DNA of 64,000 nt from a virus. Below are positions 42,567 through 50,684 of this stretch, piece by piece. A program made the translations under genes and the position numbers. Every line of letters begins with the position of its first letter. The first letter of the stretch is position 1. The notes beneath the pieces were generated by a model. That model saw only the letters and a list, made by a program, of their open reading frames with translations. It did not search any database and was not told the DNA's origin. The stretch is taken from positions 85,093 through 149,092 of the IMG/VR virus record IMGVR_UViG_3300020190_004843; one strand, 5' to 3'.

Positions 42567-43772
42567 ATGAAAAAGGTTATAAATGAGGTTGTACTTTCCT
42601 CACCCCTTGATAACACATCTGTAAATTCAAAGTTTGGACCAAGATGGGGTAGAAACCATAATGGTGTTGACTTAGCGGCTAATGCAGCAAACGTTAAATC
42701 TCCTCTTGATGGTGTTGTAGAGGTTGGAGAAATTAGAAACGATAGTTGTGGTGGTACAATTATTATAACTCATCCTGATGGATTCAAAACAGGATATTGT
42801 CACATGCAAAAAATAAATGTTAGACAAGGACAAAAAGTTAGAAAGGGTGATATCATTGGGGTAAGTGGTGGTGGTGCGAATGATCCAGGTAGAGGTAGAA
42901 GTGATGGCCGACATTTACATTTCTCACTAAAAAAAGATGGTAAATTCGTTGACCCAATGCAATATATCGATAAGGTAAATGTAAGTTCTTCTGATATTTC
43001 ATTATCAGGTGCGACGCCATCTGACGATAGTGGTAAAACAAATTGGGATGATTTTTTCAGTGGAAAATTTTCTAACAGAAATATCAAAGATATATCACAA
43101 AGGGATAAAGATCCAATATTACAAGGCATATTAGAGCCTTTAAAAAACGCCACCATTTTACAATTCGAACATAGAGATTTTATAACACCGATCAATGAAG
43201 ATTATGAACTTTCAAACGGAAGATATATTTCTAGTTTGGAGTATACAATTTCCCAAGGAAAAAAGGTGTTAAACCCCGATATCGGTAAAGTGGTCGATAT
43301 CAGTGATAAAAATAATTGCAAAAATTCAATAACTGTTCAACATGCAATCGATAAGAAAACCTATTATACTGAGTTTTGTTCTGTAGAAAATATCAAAGTA
43401 AGGGCGGGTCAAAATATACCAAAAAATAAAGTTTTGGGTATTGCTGGACAAAATACTATTGTCAGAATTTTGGATAGATCTAAAACAATAATGAGCTTTA
43501 AACAGTTTGAAGATGAGTCGAAGGAAAAAGATCCTAATAAACCAAAAGATAAACCAAGTTTAGATTCTAGAAAGGACCCTATTTTGGATTTGTTAACTAA
43601 CCCACTTAGATCATTAGATTTTGATTCAAAAAATACGAAAACCGTATCAATGAATGATAAGGTTAAAAGTTACGGTTGGGTTGATTGGTTGAGTAAGAAT
43701 ACTGTTAGTAAAAATGAATCGATTCAAGAAAATATTTCACGATTCAAAAGTTTGATGGGTATTATAACTTAA
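42567..43772 (+). CDS. M23 peptidoglycan endopeptidase
   Basis: A 401-residue protein. FGPRWGRNHNGVDLA (about 23-37) and GRHLHFSLKK (about 112-121) give the M23 zinc ligands H-x3-D and H-x-H. A second, degenerate M23-like lobe covers about 205-300 (EYTISQGKKVLNPDIGKVVD) without the metal ligands. The C-terminus ESIQENISRFKSLMG matches a tail motif common in phage virion proteins. No signal peptide, so export would need a holin or virion delivery. Late-type box 4 nt upstream. Confidence 0.78.
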   Translation: MKKVINEVVLSSPLDNTSVNSKFGPRWGRNHNGVDLAANAANVKSPLDGVVEVGEIRNDSCGGTIIITHPDGFKTGYCHMQKINVRQGQKVRKGDIIGVSGGGANDPGRGRSDGRHLHFSLKKDGKFVDPMQYIDKVNVSSSDISLSGATPSDDSGKTNWDDFFSGKFSNRNIKDISQRDKDPILQGILEPLKNATILQFEHRDFITPINEDYELSNGRYISSLEYTISQGKKVLNPDIGKVVDISDKNNCKNSITVQHAIDKKTYYTEFCSVENIKVRAGQNIPKNKVLGIAGQNTIVRILDRSKTIMSFKQFEDESKEKDPNKPKDKPSLDSRKDPILDLLTNPLRSLDFDSKNTKTVSMNDKVKSYGWVDWLSKNTVSKNESIQENISRFKSLMGIIT

Positions 43773-43809
43773 CGAAAGTTTTTTTAATCCCAAAACAACT
43801 CGCAAAAAC

Positions 43810-44058
43810 CTATAAAGAGTTATTACCATCAGAATTTCTTCGTCTGGCTTCCTCAGCTTCCTTGTAGTATTTTATCCAAGTCAAAAAAAAGTCAATTGGG
43901 GCAATTACCCAACCCAAAATTAATACCATAATTGCATCCAAAGCTGGTGTTATATTCAATGCACCAGCCGTTGATTCTTTCTTATATGTTATAAAAAGTT
44001 TAATTTCACAGTAGATAACAGAAATAACATAATAAGTCCAAAATAGTTTCATAATCAA
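43810..44058 (-). CDS. Small membrane protein
   Basis: An 82-residue protein with two hydrophobic helices (about 4-23 and 39-62, AIMVLILGWVIAPIDFFL) and a charged C-terminal tail (AEEARRRNSDG). Family unknown. It converges on the M23 gene with a 37-bp gap. A holin-like or exclusion role is possible. Confidence 0.5.
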   Translation of the reverse strand: MIMKLFWTYYVISVIYCEIKLFITYKKESTAGALNITPALDAIMVLILGWVIAPIDFFLTWIKYYKEAEEARRRNSDGNNSL

Positions 44059-44122
44059 TTGTAATAATATTTTATTTGAATGTCAAATCCGCTCTATTCA
44101 TTTTCATAACACAAAGATATGT

Positions 44123-44647
44123 TTATTTTTCCAATTTTTTGATACATTCATCAATTTTATCTCTTAATCTACCACCTTTACCCCAATCACCATCTACCTG
44201 TACGTGTCTCCACATTGGAACTCTTGGTTTCATCCATTTGTATTGCCCATCAAGTTTCATGTCATCAATTGAAATCCAATTGGAGATTTTGTTGTCTTTC
44301 ACCCACTTTGTGATTTCAGATGCTCTTTCCCATTCGATTGCTGGTCTGCTCATCTTATTCCATAAGTCTTGATGAGTTGTAATATCTACAATCGGAGCGG
44401 TTATACCGTAGTATTGGAAGATTCTTTTCAGTTGTATAAAACTGAAATGCTTTTTCCAATCTGAACTTACAACGAGTGATGCATTTGTTTCATCACAAAT
44501 CTTTTGTAAAGCTTGACAATCCTCCTCAACCCAAGGGTATGGAATTGTGAAGGTCTTGCTTGCTTCGTTGAGCGTAACTCTCCCGTCACCCCAAGTGCCC
44601 CATGCCAGTGGTCCATCTACATCAATAAAGATAATTTTACGTCTCAT
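44123..44647 (-). CDS. HAD-family hydrolase (HAD_SAK-like)
   Basis: A 174-residue protein. KIIFIDVDGPLAWG (about 4-17) is the nucleophile motif DxDG. LVVSSDWKKHF (about 57-67) is the S-S-D/N-W motif typical of HAD domains in swiss-army-knife RNA repair proteins, and NWISIDDMKL (about 123-132) supplies the acidic pair. Could act on RNA or nucleotide phosphates; its position beside a tRNA cluster makes RNA repair attractive but unproven. Confidence 0.7.
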   Translation of the reverse strand: MRRKIIFIDVDGPLAWGTWGDGRVTLNEASKTFTIPYPWVEEDCQALQKICDETNASLVVSSDWKKHFSFIQLKRIFQYYGITAPIVDITTHQDLWNKMSRPAIEWERASEITKWVKDNKISNWISIDDMKLDGQYKWMKPRVPMWRHVQVDGDWGKGGRLRDKIDECIKKLEK

Positions 44648-44661
44648 AACATTTTATTTGT

Positions 44662-44733
44662 TGGAATGGGCGGGCTCGAACCGCCGACAACTATCGTATC
44701 AGAATAGTACTCTACCAGCTGAGCTACATTCCA
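44662..44733 (-). tRNA. tRNA-Ile (anticodon GAT)
   Basis: Acceptor TGGAATG pairs with CATTCCA over 7 bp; anticodon arm CTATT-CTGATAC-GATAG; T-arm GGCGGTTCGAGCCCGCC. CCA is not encoded. Confidence 0.88.
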
Positions 44734-44739
44734 TTATTG

Positions 44740-44811
44740 AGGTCAGAACAGGAATCGAACCTGTGTAGAAGGTTTTGCAGACCTCCGCCTAAACCACTCG
44801 GCCACCCGACC
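44740..44811 (-). tRNA. tRNA-Cys (anticodon GCA)
   Basis: Acceptor GGTCGGG/TCTGACC, loop CTGCAAA, T-arm ACAGGTTCGATTCCTGT. Confidence 0.88.
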
Positions 44812-44866
44812 TTATTTATTATTGCTCAAATTTAAGACAATTTATTGCTCGAATTTAAGACTTTTG

Positions 44867-44938
44867 TAGCCCCGCACGGATTCGAACCGAAATATCCACC
44901 GTGAAAGGGTGGTGTCCTAACCATTAGACGACGGGGCC
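44867..44938 (-). tRNA. tRNA-Glu (anticodon TTC)
   Basis: Acceptor GGCCCCG/CGGGGCT, anticodon arm CCACC-CTTTCAC-GGTGG. The T stem has one mismatch. Confidence 0.88.
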
Positions 44939-44946
44939 AATCAACA

Positions 44947-44954
44947 CAAAGATA
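44947..44954 (-). promoter_or_regulatory. Host-type -7 box TATCTTTG for the Glu-Cys-Ile tRNA cluster
   Basis: Exact TAnnTTTG on the minus strand, 8 bp upstream of tRNA-Glu. No strong -33 box. Confidence 0.5.
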
Positions 44955-44976
44955 TAGGATATTCCTTAAATAAAAA

Positions 44977-45009
44977 AACCCCAAACTTCATTTCTGTCGC
45001 TTAGGGTTT
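44977..45009 (-). terminator. Terminator hairpin on the minus strand
   Basis: AACCC and GGGTT arms around a long loop, followed on the minus strand by T7. It would end the transcript of the gene at 45132-45842. The rest of the gap 44939-45131 shows nothing else. Confidence 0.6.
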
Positions 45010-45131
45010 GTATATTGCTATACATCAGGATATTATCAAGTATGAACTACATGAATTTGTTGGTGTAGACCAAATTAAACGTTGTAGCTCTCTCTTTTTT
45101 TATAATTATTAAATAATATAGTAAACTTTTT

Positions 45132-45842
45132 TTATTTGTCAAACTTTTCTTCGTAAATTGTATCCATTTCACTATTTTCATTATACCAACCGAAGTCCAA
45201 GATTACTTCTTTCTGTCTTACATAGAATTTAAATGATCCGCTCGAACCTTCGTTTATTTCCCATCCACCATAATTACTTTCTAATTGATTGTAACACCAT
45301 TCTTCAATTGCTGCTGATAAGTTTCTTTCAATTCCATTTTCATCCCTGGCTTCCTCGATTTGTCCACTATCACCCCCTCCATTAAAATAGACAGTTAAAG
45401 TTTGTAAGCTAGACTCAGACAATTCATCCATAATTTTCGATAAATTTTCGTCATCTTTGATTTCTTCCTTATCCCAACTCATTGGCGCATCTTCTTTTGT
45501 TTGATAACTGTAACAAAATTGGACCTCAATACTATTGTTATAACTGTTAATTATAAAATTTGCCCAAGTTTCGGATATGTCATCACTTTCGTAGCTTGGC
45601 TCATAACTGGCTAAAGATTCAGAAATTCTATTTAAAATTGGTCCAATTCTCTCGGGTATTTCAAGATAGTAATTTTCTTCAGAATTCAATTTACCAACAA
45701 TTTTTCTGTAATCAGGTGTCCAATCATATATCCGAAAAGTGGTTTCATCTTCGCCATATGATTTAATATATTTCGCATAAAACCTAAGATATTTTTTTTC
45801 CTCAGGTGTCAAAATATTCTCCATATCATTAAATATAATCAA
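45132..45842 (-). CDS. Unknown acidic protein with NGGGDSGQIEE motif
   Basis: A 236-residue acidic protein. VYFNGGGDSGQIEEARDENG (about 151-170) followed by WCYNQLESNYGGWEINEG-type residues resembles uncharacterised phage/bacterial proteins near DUF6878; the family name is from memory. N-terminal half is helical. Ends at a terminator, so it is a single-gene unit. Confidence 0.5.
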   Translation of the reverse strand: MIIFNDMENILTPEEKKYLRFYAKYIKSYGEDETTFRIYDWTPDYRKIVGKLNSEENYYLEIPERIGPILNRISESLASYEPSYESDDISETWANFIINSYNNSIEVQFCYSYQTKEDAPMSWDKEEIKDDENLSKIMDELSESSLQTLTVYFNGGGDSGQIEEARDENGIERNLSAAIEEWCYNQLESNYGGWEINEGSSGSFKFYVRQKEVILDFGWYNENSEMDTIYEEKFDK

Positions 45843-45879
45843 AGTTTACAATTCAATAAAGTCGTTATATCTTTTGACT

Positions 45880-46524
45880 GTGAATTACGTTTACAGATAT
45901 GACATAATAAATGAAGTAATTAATCGTTATAATTTCAGAAATTATTTGGAAATAGGTGTTTGTGATCCATCAGATTGTTTTGATTTAATAAGTTGTGAAA
46001 ATAAAATGGGTGTAGATCCAGGTCTTGAATTTGTCAATAACACCGTAAAATATCAAATGACCTCCGATGAATTTTTCAGTGGATTAGAAAATGGCTATTT
46101 GGACTTAGATTCAGGATTTCGATGGGATGTTATCTTCATAGATGGATTACATATTTCTACACAAGTCATGAGAGACGTTAAAAACTCTTTATATCACCTA
46201 AATCCTAACGGCTTTATTTTCCTTCATGACAGTAATCCAGAGTCATATTTCATGCAACGTGAAGATTATTATGTTGATGGACAACAACAACCTTGGAATG
46301 GTACGGTTTGGAAAGTAATCTATAATCTCAGATCACACAGAGAAGATCTTGTTGTAAATACAATCAACACAGATTGGGGTGTTGGAGTAATTAGAAGAGG
46401 ATCTTCCAATCCTATTAAATTCACCAATCCTTTCTATGAGTACAATCAGATGGCAGACAATAGATATCGAGACTTAGGTCTTATAGAGATGTCGGAGTTT
46501 CGGAATCTGTACTATTCATTTTGA
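45880..46524 (+). CDS. Class I SAM-dependent methyltransferase
   Basis: A 214-residue protein. NYLEIGVCDP (about 20-29) is the glycine-containing SAM-binding loop; WDVIFIDGLHIS (about 87-98) and GFIFLHDSNP (about 116-125) give strands 4 and 5, as in Methyltransf_24/TylF-like enzymes. The GTG start at 45880 is favoured over TTG at 45874 because a TATATCTTTTG box ends 3 nt before it. The substrate may be a glycan or small molecule. Its end overlaps the convergent gene by 44 bp. Confidence 0.68.
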   Translation: MNYVYRYDIINEVINRYNFRNYLEIGVCDPSDCFDLISCENKMGVDPGLEFVNNTVKYQMTSDEFFSGLENGYLDLDSGFRWDVIFIDGLHISTQVMRDVKNSLYHLNPNGFIFLHDSNPESYFMQREDYYVDGQQQPWNGTVWKVIYNLRSHREDLVVNTINTDWGVGVIRRGSSNPIKFTNPFYEYNQMADNRYRDLGLIEMSEFRNLYYSF

Positions 46525-46855
46525 GGGTTCTGAGCATCCACTGAGGTTTGTTCTTGTTTTGGATGTTCATCAACCATTCTTTCGCTGAGGGAATATATCC
46601 AAAACAATCCTCTTTTACATGTTGTTCTCCCACGTATCTTGTGTATACAGTTTTATTGTCGGAATTTTGAAACTCACTACCGAACTTTTTTTCCATTTCG
46701 AATATACCTTCAGCATGATGTCTGAACATCCTGTGAAGTGAATCACCAATCCAACCCTTAGTTTCATCCAACCATTCGTGTAAATGGATGTAGTCTTGAG
46801 GTTTACCACCAAATTTTTTTGCCGAAGATTCGGCATGTAAGTTAGGATGTGCCAT
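46481..46855 (-). CDS. DUF6915-like protein
   Basis: A 124-residue protein. SSAKKFGGKPQDYIHLHEWL (about 10-29), then a DSLHRMFRHHAEGIFEMEKKFG-type helix, match a His-rich family I recall as DUF6915, seen in phages and plasmids. The conserved His and Asp could bind metal. Function unknown. Confidence 0.65.
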   Translation of the reverse strand: MAHPNLHAESSAKKFGGKPQDYIHLHEWLDETKGWIGDSLHRMFRHHAEGIFEMEKKFGSEFQNSDNKTVYTRYVGEQHVKEDCFGYIPSAKEWLMNIQNKNKPQWMLRTLKMNSTDSETPTSL

Positions 46856-46897
46856 TATTTACAATAATTCAAATATTAAAACTTATAATTTTTTACG

Positions 46898-46969
46898 CGT
46901 CCCCTCAAGGTTTCGAACCTTGGGCCCTCTCGTTAACAGCGAGATGCTCTACCACTGAGCTAAGGAGAC
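46898..46969 (-). tRNA. tRNA-Asn (anticodon GTT)
   Basis: Acceptor GTCTCCT/AGGGGAC, anticodon arm TCTCG-CTGTTAA-CGAGA, T-arm CAAGGTTCGAAACCTTG. Confidence 0.9.
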
Positions 46970-47001
46970 TTATTTTTTTTATACAAAGATCTAACGTAAT
47001 G

Positions 47002-47075
47002 TTGGGAAGACAGGATTCGAACCTGTGACCCTTCGCGTATCAGACGAAAGCTCTTACCAACTGAGCTACTTTCCA
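47002..47075 (-). tRNA. tRNA-Ile (anticodon GAT), second copy
   Basis: Acceptor TGGAAAG/CTTCCCA with one mismatch, anticodon arm TTCGT-CTGATAC-GCGAA, T-arm ACAGGTTCGAATCCTGT. A different sequence from the tRNA-Ile at 44662. Confidence 0.85.
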
Positions 47076-47083
47076 ATGTAATA

Positions 47084-47091
47084 CAAATATA
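47084..47091 (-). promoter_or_regulatory. Host-type -7 box TATATTTG for the Ile-Asn tRNA pair
   Basis: Exact TAnnTTTG on the minus strand, 8 bp upstream of tRNA-Ile. Confidence 0.5.
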
Positions 47092-47093
47092 AT

Positions 47094-47129
47094 AATAAAC
47101 CCCGAACTTTTTAGTGTTCAGGGTTTATT
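47094..47129 (-). terminator. Terminator hairpin at the end of the secreted-protein operon
   Basis: AATAAACCC-(C)-GAAC and GTTC-(A)-GGGTTTATT arms, a long near-perfect stem lying downstream of the gene ending at 47174. Confidence 0.7.
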
Positions 47130-47173
47130 GTGATGTAATAATTTGTATTTCTTTTGTTTTGATTATAAAAATC

Positions 47174-47302
47174 TTATAATATATTATTTAATAACACTGT
47201 AAGTAGAACCATAGTAATTATAGCCCACACAATAGCTTTATAAAAACCATTTTTGGTGTGGTAATCTGAGAAATTCAAAATAAAGTCTAAAAATTTATAC
47301 AT
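47174..47302 (-). CDS. Tiny single-helix membrane protein
   Basis: A 42-residue protein starting MYKFLDFILNFSDYHTKNGF with a hydrophobic C-terminal helix (AIVWAIITMVLLTVLL). Its ATG directly abuts the stop of the thaumatin-like gene. Family unknown; could be a small inner-membrane partner of the secreted proteins. Confidence 0.5.
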   Translation of the reverse strand: MYKFLDFILNFSDYHTKNGFYKAIVWAIITMVLLTVLLNNIL

Positions 47303-48022
47303 TTATTTAGCGGGTTCAATATATCCTTTGAATGTTATTCTTATTTTACCACCTTTTTGGTCTGTACCTCTTGTTGGAGTACAAATTGGTTCAGTATTTG
47401 GTGTTTCGTTAGGTGTTTGACAGGCGGCTTTTCCGTCTGTGTTTGTACAACCTGGACATCCATAAGGGAAAACACCGGGAATACCAGTATTACCTCCAAT
47501 AAATTTATTTTCTATTGTTCGAACACTTATAGTATCTGCAATCCAATCAGGTCCATCAATCAAATCTATGTGCATTATACAGTTAACACCATCAACACAA
47601 CTTAAATCAAGCCCTTCATTAGCACCTTTGGGGACATTTGTGCTCCATTCGAATATATTAACACCTGTAGGCCAACTTTCTGTTGGACATTGTGCAGGAG
47701 TAGTTCCGAACGATACATTACCTGAAAATTGTAATGTAGGTGTATAAGACAAAGTATCGTTTGGTTGCAACCATACAGACCCTTGTAATCCTGAACCTGC
47801 TGGAATACCAAAAATGCCGTCAACAGATTGAACCCAAGTGGAATCTGCTGGTGAGTTTATTGTCAGAAACATTTGAACGCTGTCTTCAGTTGAATTTACA
47901 ACTTCAAATCCTGTGTTTCCAAAAGTAGGGTCAACAGGATGAGTTGTTGAACAAGTCTTCCATACGATTGCTCCTGCTATTACAAGACCAATTCCGATTA
48001 AAATTTTTGTGATTTTTTTCAT
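47303..48022 (-). CDS. Exported thaumatin-like protein
   Basis: A 239-residue protein. Residues 1-24 (MKKITKILIGIGLVIAGAIV) are a signal or anchor. The body resembles thaumatin-like folds: GNVSFGTTPAQCP, then FEWSTNVPKG and GLDLSCVDGVNC (about 130-150), with many cysteines suited to disulphides and therefore a periplasmic or surface site. The role in a phage is unknown. It is in an operon with a lipoprotein and an HMA-domain protein. Confidence 0.58.
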   Translation of the reverse strand: MKKITKILIGIGLVIAGAIVWKTCSTTHPVDPTFGNTGFEVVNSTEDSVQMFLTINSPADSTWVQSVDGIFGIPAGSGLQGSVWLQPNDTLSYTPTLQFSGNVSFGTTPAQCPTESWPTGVNIFEWSTNVPKGANEGLDLSCVDGVNCIMHIDLIDGPDWIADTISVRTIENKFIGGNTGIPGVFPYGCPGCTNTDGKAACQTPNETPNTEPICTPTRGTDQKGGKIRITFKGYIEPAK

Positions 48023-48037
48023 AATTTTTATTTTTTT

Positions 48038-48937
48038 TTATGGTAAAGTTATTGTTCTAATATTACCATTTATGTTTAATGATGCTTGATTATCGCATCT
48101 GCCATCTCCGAAATTAAGAATACCAATCCAAGGACTAGGGTTAGAAAGATTTCTTCTTACAGTTTTAATTTGCCCTTTTACTATCCATCTACATGTGTTC
48201 TTTTTTATGAGTGGTTCGATTATTTCTGAAGACCAACTTGTCGCTCTAAGTCCTCTTACAGATTGACCACTTGAATTACCAGTTTTCTTAAATATATCAT
48301 CACGAAGTATAGGTGTATGAGAACCTTCAATTTGTTCAATTGTTTTTGTTGAGTTCCATTCTACCACATCACCATTAGGATAACCTAATCTTCCACCAAC
48401 AACTGTTACCAACCATTTATGATTGTATTGTGGAGGGAATATCATAATTTGTACCGGATCAACTATATTTTTAATTTTGTACGTTCCTCCAACTGTGACG
48501 GAATCAACACTATAATTAAGGAAATTTGTGACTGATTCTGCACCAGGAATCATCAATCTACATCCGTAAACAGTTTTTATTTGTCCCCTTCTCACCCTTC
48601 CGTCAGGACCCATACAACCTGATTGTGGGAATGTAATTGTTACAATCATTGGAAATGCTTGAGGTGCCAATGGGCGTTCTATTCTAACTGTAAAACATCT
48701 CTGTGCTGTGTCTAGACCATATTCTCTTCCAAAAATGCCTGAACCCATAACTCCTACCTCATCACTCATCCCCATCACATCATCAAAGACATGACTGAAA
48801 GATTGCTCTGAAAAGGCATCACCCTCAGAAGCAACTTGAGACAGTTCAATCTCTTTTTGTTCAACTATGTTTGTGTTTTCTTTTTTACAAGAAAAAAGTA
48901 TTAGAGTAAAACCTAATAATAATAATAGTTTTTTCAT
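48038..48937 (-). CDS. Lipoprotein of unknown function
   Basis: A 299-residue protein starting MKKLLLLLGFTLILFSCKKE, a type II signal with lipobox LFSC; charged residues right after Cys suggest surface export in Bacteroidota. The body is beta-rich with scattered Cys and no recognised family. The ATG at 48937 is chosen over an in-frame start 39 nt upstream because it begins the signal peptide. Likely an outer-membrane lipoprotein. Confidence 0.65.
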   Translation of the reverse strand: MKKLLLLLGFTLILFSCKKENTNIVEQKEIELSQVASEGDAFSEQSFSHVFDDVMGMSDEVGVMGSGIFGREYGLDTAQRCFTVRIERPLAPQAFPMIVTITFPQSGCMGPDGRVRRGQIKTVYGCRLMIPGAESVTNFLNYSVDSVTVGGTYKIKNIVDPVQIMIFPPQYNHKWLVTVVGGRLGYPNGDVVEWNSTKTIEQIEGSHTPILRDDIFKKTGNSSGQSVRGLRATSWSSEIIEPLIKKNTCRWIVKGQIKTVRRNLSNPSPWIGILNFGDGRCDNQASLNINGNIRTITLP

Positions 48938-48947
48938 AGTTTTGATT

Positions 48948-49271
48948 TTAATTTTTTTTGTTTCTGTCGTTTCCAAAAATCAATTTTCCGTTAAAATATA
49001 AGGTAATAATACTGAAACCAGCATCGTCAACTCTTTTTTTTAGGTTTTTAAATTGAAATTCGTCCTTTTTGTATTCCAAATCCCATTCTTGTGTCTTAAG
49101 ATTCGGTTTTATTTTTTGAATGAATTTATCATTAGAAAGTGATTCGTGAATTGCTCTCGAACACATTGAACAAGTAACTCCACCTGTAGTGAATTTAATT
49201 TTATCTTGTCCAAAAGTAATAAATGGTAGTAAAAAAAATAAAAAAATTACTGCGGTTATAAATTTTTTCAC
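48948..49271 (-). CDS. Exported heavy-metal-associated (HMA)-domain protein
   Basis: A 107-residue protein with a signal peptide (MKKFITAVIFLFFLLPFITFG) and an HMA ferredoxin-like fold: GGVTCSMCSRAIHESL holds the CxxC metal site (about 32-36), with VDDAGFS near residue 85 as the second conserved loop. It probably binds a soft metal in the periplasm. Very similar architecture to host copper-binding proteins. Confidence 0.72.
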   Translation of the reverse strand: MKKFITAVIFLFFLLPFITFGQDKIKFTTGGVTCSMCSRAIHESLSNDKFIQKIKPNLKTQEWDLEYKKDEFQFKNLKKRVDDAGFSIITLYFNGKLIFGNDRNKKN

Positions 49272-49290
49272 TGTTTTATTTTTTTTATCA

Positions 49291-49527
49291 TTAATTTTTA
49301 TTTATTATGAATCTGAAAGAACGAAGTGGGTAGTGATTTAATTCTCGTTCAATACATTTACGATTACTTGTAATGTAATTACGATTTACCATCTCAACCG
49401 AATCCCAAAATTGGTTTATAAAAATTGGCGATGATAGTATCCGAGATGCATAATTCCCAATTTGAATTTTTTGTAAATCTAATTTGGGAGTTTTACGGAC
49501 GAGTGTAATGCTTTTAGATTTAGTCAC
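49291..49527 (-). CDS. Small basic protein in the secreted-protein operon
   Basis: A 78-residue basic protein with a GTG start (MTKSKSITLVRKTPKLDLQK). No signal peptide and no family recognised. It stands 19 bp before the HMA gene and 3 bp after a tiny frame, so it is operonic. Confidence 0.45.
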   Translation of the reverse strand: MTKSKSITLVRKTPKLDLQKIQIGNYASRILSSPIFINQFWDSVEMVNRNYITSNRKCIERELNHYPLRSFRFIINKN

Positions 49528-49530
49528 AAT

Positions 49531-49602
49531 TTATTTTTTACACCAACCAAAACATACTTTTCCAAAAGTAAGTTTGTTGATTAGATTACAGATGTGTTTC
49601 AT
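49531..49602 (-). CDS. Tiny Cys-containing peptide
   Basis: A 23-codon frame, MKHICNLINKLTFGKVCFGW and three more residues. First frame after a late-type box and directly before the GTG-started gene. Basic, with three cysteines. Coding status is unproven. Confidence 0.35.
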   Translation of the reverse strand: MKHICNLINKLTFGKVCFGWCKK

Positions 49603-49615
49603 AGCTTAATATTAA

Positions 49616-49623
49616 TATAAATA
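49616..49623 (-). promoter_or_regulatory. Late-type promoter box TATTTATA for the secreted-protein operon
   Basis: Exact octamer on the minus strand, 13 nt before the ATG at 49602. It suggests late expression of the whole secreted block 49602-47174. Confidence 0.55.
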
Positions 49624-49640
49624 TATCAAAAATAAATTAA

Positions 49641-49717
49641 TGGTGGACCAAGATGGATTCGAACCATCGACCTTCACATTATGAGTGTGCTGCTCTAACC
49701 TTCTGAGCTAATGGTCC
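49641..49717 (-). tRNA. tRNA-Met (anticodon CAT)
   Basis: Acceptor GGACCAT/TTGGTCC with encoded CCA, anticodon arm CACA-CTCATAA-TGTG, T-arm GATGGTTCGAATCCATC. An elongator-type acceptor; an Ile(k2C)-type identity is possible. Confidence 0.88.
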
Positions 49718-49859
49718 GTTTAGGAAAGGAGAAGATGGTTGCGTGGACATCTCCTTTTACGATTGGCATTACTCAGAGGTATTTACCCCAACTCAGATGA
49801 TACTGACTGATATACAATCTCTTGTCATCAGAATCACCATTCCCCAATCAACCTATCTG
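49718..49859 (-). ncRNA. Structured spacer between two tRNAs
   Basis: Contains a strong hairpin (49725-49757) with AAGGAGA-AGATG and CATCTCCTT arms and no open frame. It may be a processing element in a tRNA precursor or a separate small RNA. Confidence 0.35.
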
Positions 49860-49932
49860 CACGTACGGTAGGATTTGAACCCACAACTCCTGGGTTTGGA
49901 AGCCAGTACTCTACCAATTGAGCTACGCACGC
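49860..49932 (-). tRNA. tRNA-Gly (anticodon TCC)
   Basis: Acceptor GCGTGCG/CGTACGT with wobble pairs, loop CTTCCAA, T-arm GTGGGTTCAAATCCTAC. Well-formed, unlike the tRNA-Gly at 41312. Confidence 0.88.
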
Positions 49933-49989
49933 TTGACAAATATAGGAAATACTTTTACAAAAATACAATTAGTAATAATATTTATGACT

Positions 49990-50094
49990 ATGAGTATAAG
50001 ACAAGATATATTGTGTCTTTTGGAGACAACATGTTTATATGAGAATTTGGTTGCAATGAGACGTGGAAAATCTCGAACCATAAACTATTTCTAA
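49990..50094 (+). CDS. Small helical peptide
   Basis: A 34-codon frame from ATG 49990 (MSIRQDILCLLETTCLYENL and more), with an alternative ATG at 49984. A TATTTATG octamer ends 3 nt before 49990, the same spacing as in other late genes, and a terminator follows. Homology unknown. Confidence 0.4.
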   Translation: MSIRQDILCLLETTCLYENLVAMRRGKSRTINYF

Positions 50095-50107
50095 ATTGTG
50101 ATATACC

Positions 50108-50137
50108 AAAAGGGTCGAATAAAATTGACCCTTTTTT
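50108..50137 (+). terminator. Rho-independent terminator
   Basis: AAAGGGTC and GACCCTTT arms around a 10-nt loop, then T6. Confidence 0.85.
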
Positions 50138-50178
50138 GTTTTTCAAAAATAAATAATATAATATTGTAAAAATTTGGA

Positions 50179-50667
50179 ATGAACGGAGTATTAGTGTTGA
50201 ATTTTGACTACACCCCGTTGAATGTAACAACCATTCGACGAGGATTTGTTTTGGTAGATAAAGGGAAAGCAGAGATTGTCAAGTCTGACAAATCCCCAAT
50301 TGTTACAGGTTTTAAAACATATGTTCGTCCTTTGATTATTAGATTACTAAAATATATTAAACATTTCAGGAAAAACCTTCGCCCCAACAGAAATAGAATT
50401 TATAAGAGGGATAACCATCAATGTGTTTATTGTGGTTCAAGTAAACATCTAACCTTGGATCACGTAATTCCCAAATCACGAGGTGGAAAAAATGATTGGC
50501 AAAACCTTGTTACCTCTTGTTTCAAATGTAACCTCAAAAAAGCTGATATGACTCCTGAAGAAGCAAAAATGTCTATGAGACACAAACCATTCGCCCCAAC
50601 TTTGCTTGGTGAAAACGTGATTGTAAACAAGGTTTGGGATGACTTCCAAAAATCATTCATTTATTAA
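50179..50667 (+). CDS. HNH endonuclease
   Basis: A 162-residue protein. CVYCGSSKHLTLDHVIPKSR (about 82-101) with a following CFKCN supplies the HNH core (D-H, N, H/K) and two CxxC zinc pairs; the N-terminal NFDYTPLNVTTIRRG is typical of the bacterial HNH family that includes 5-methylcytosine-type and house-keeping members. It could be a homing or DNA-processing nuclease. Only 2 bp separate its upstream TTTG element from the ATG. Confidence 0.82.
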   Translation: MNGVLVLNFDYTPLNVTTIRRGFVLVDKGKAEIVKSDKSPIVTGFKTYVRPLIIRLLKYIKHFRKNLRPNRNRIYKRDNHQCVYCGSSKHLTLDHVIPKSRGGKNDWQNLVTSCFKCNLKKADMTPEEAKMSMRHKPFAPTLLGENVIVNKVWDDFQKSFIY

Positions 50668-50684
50668 CAAATAAAATTATAATT

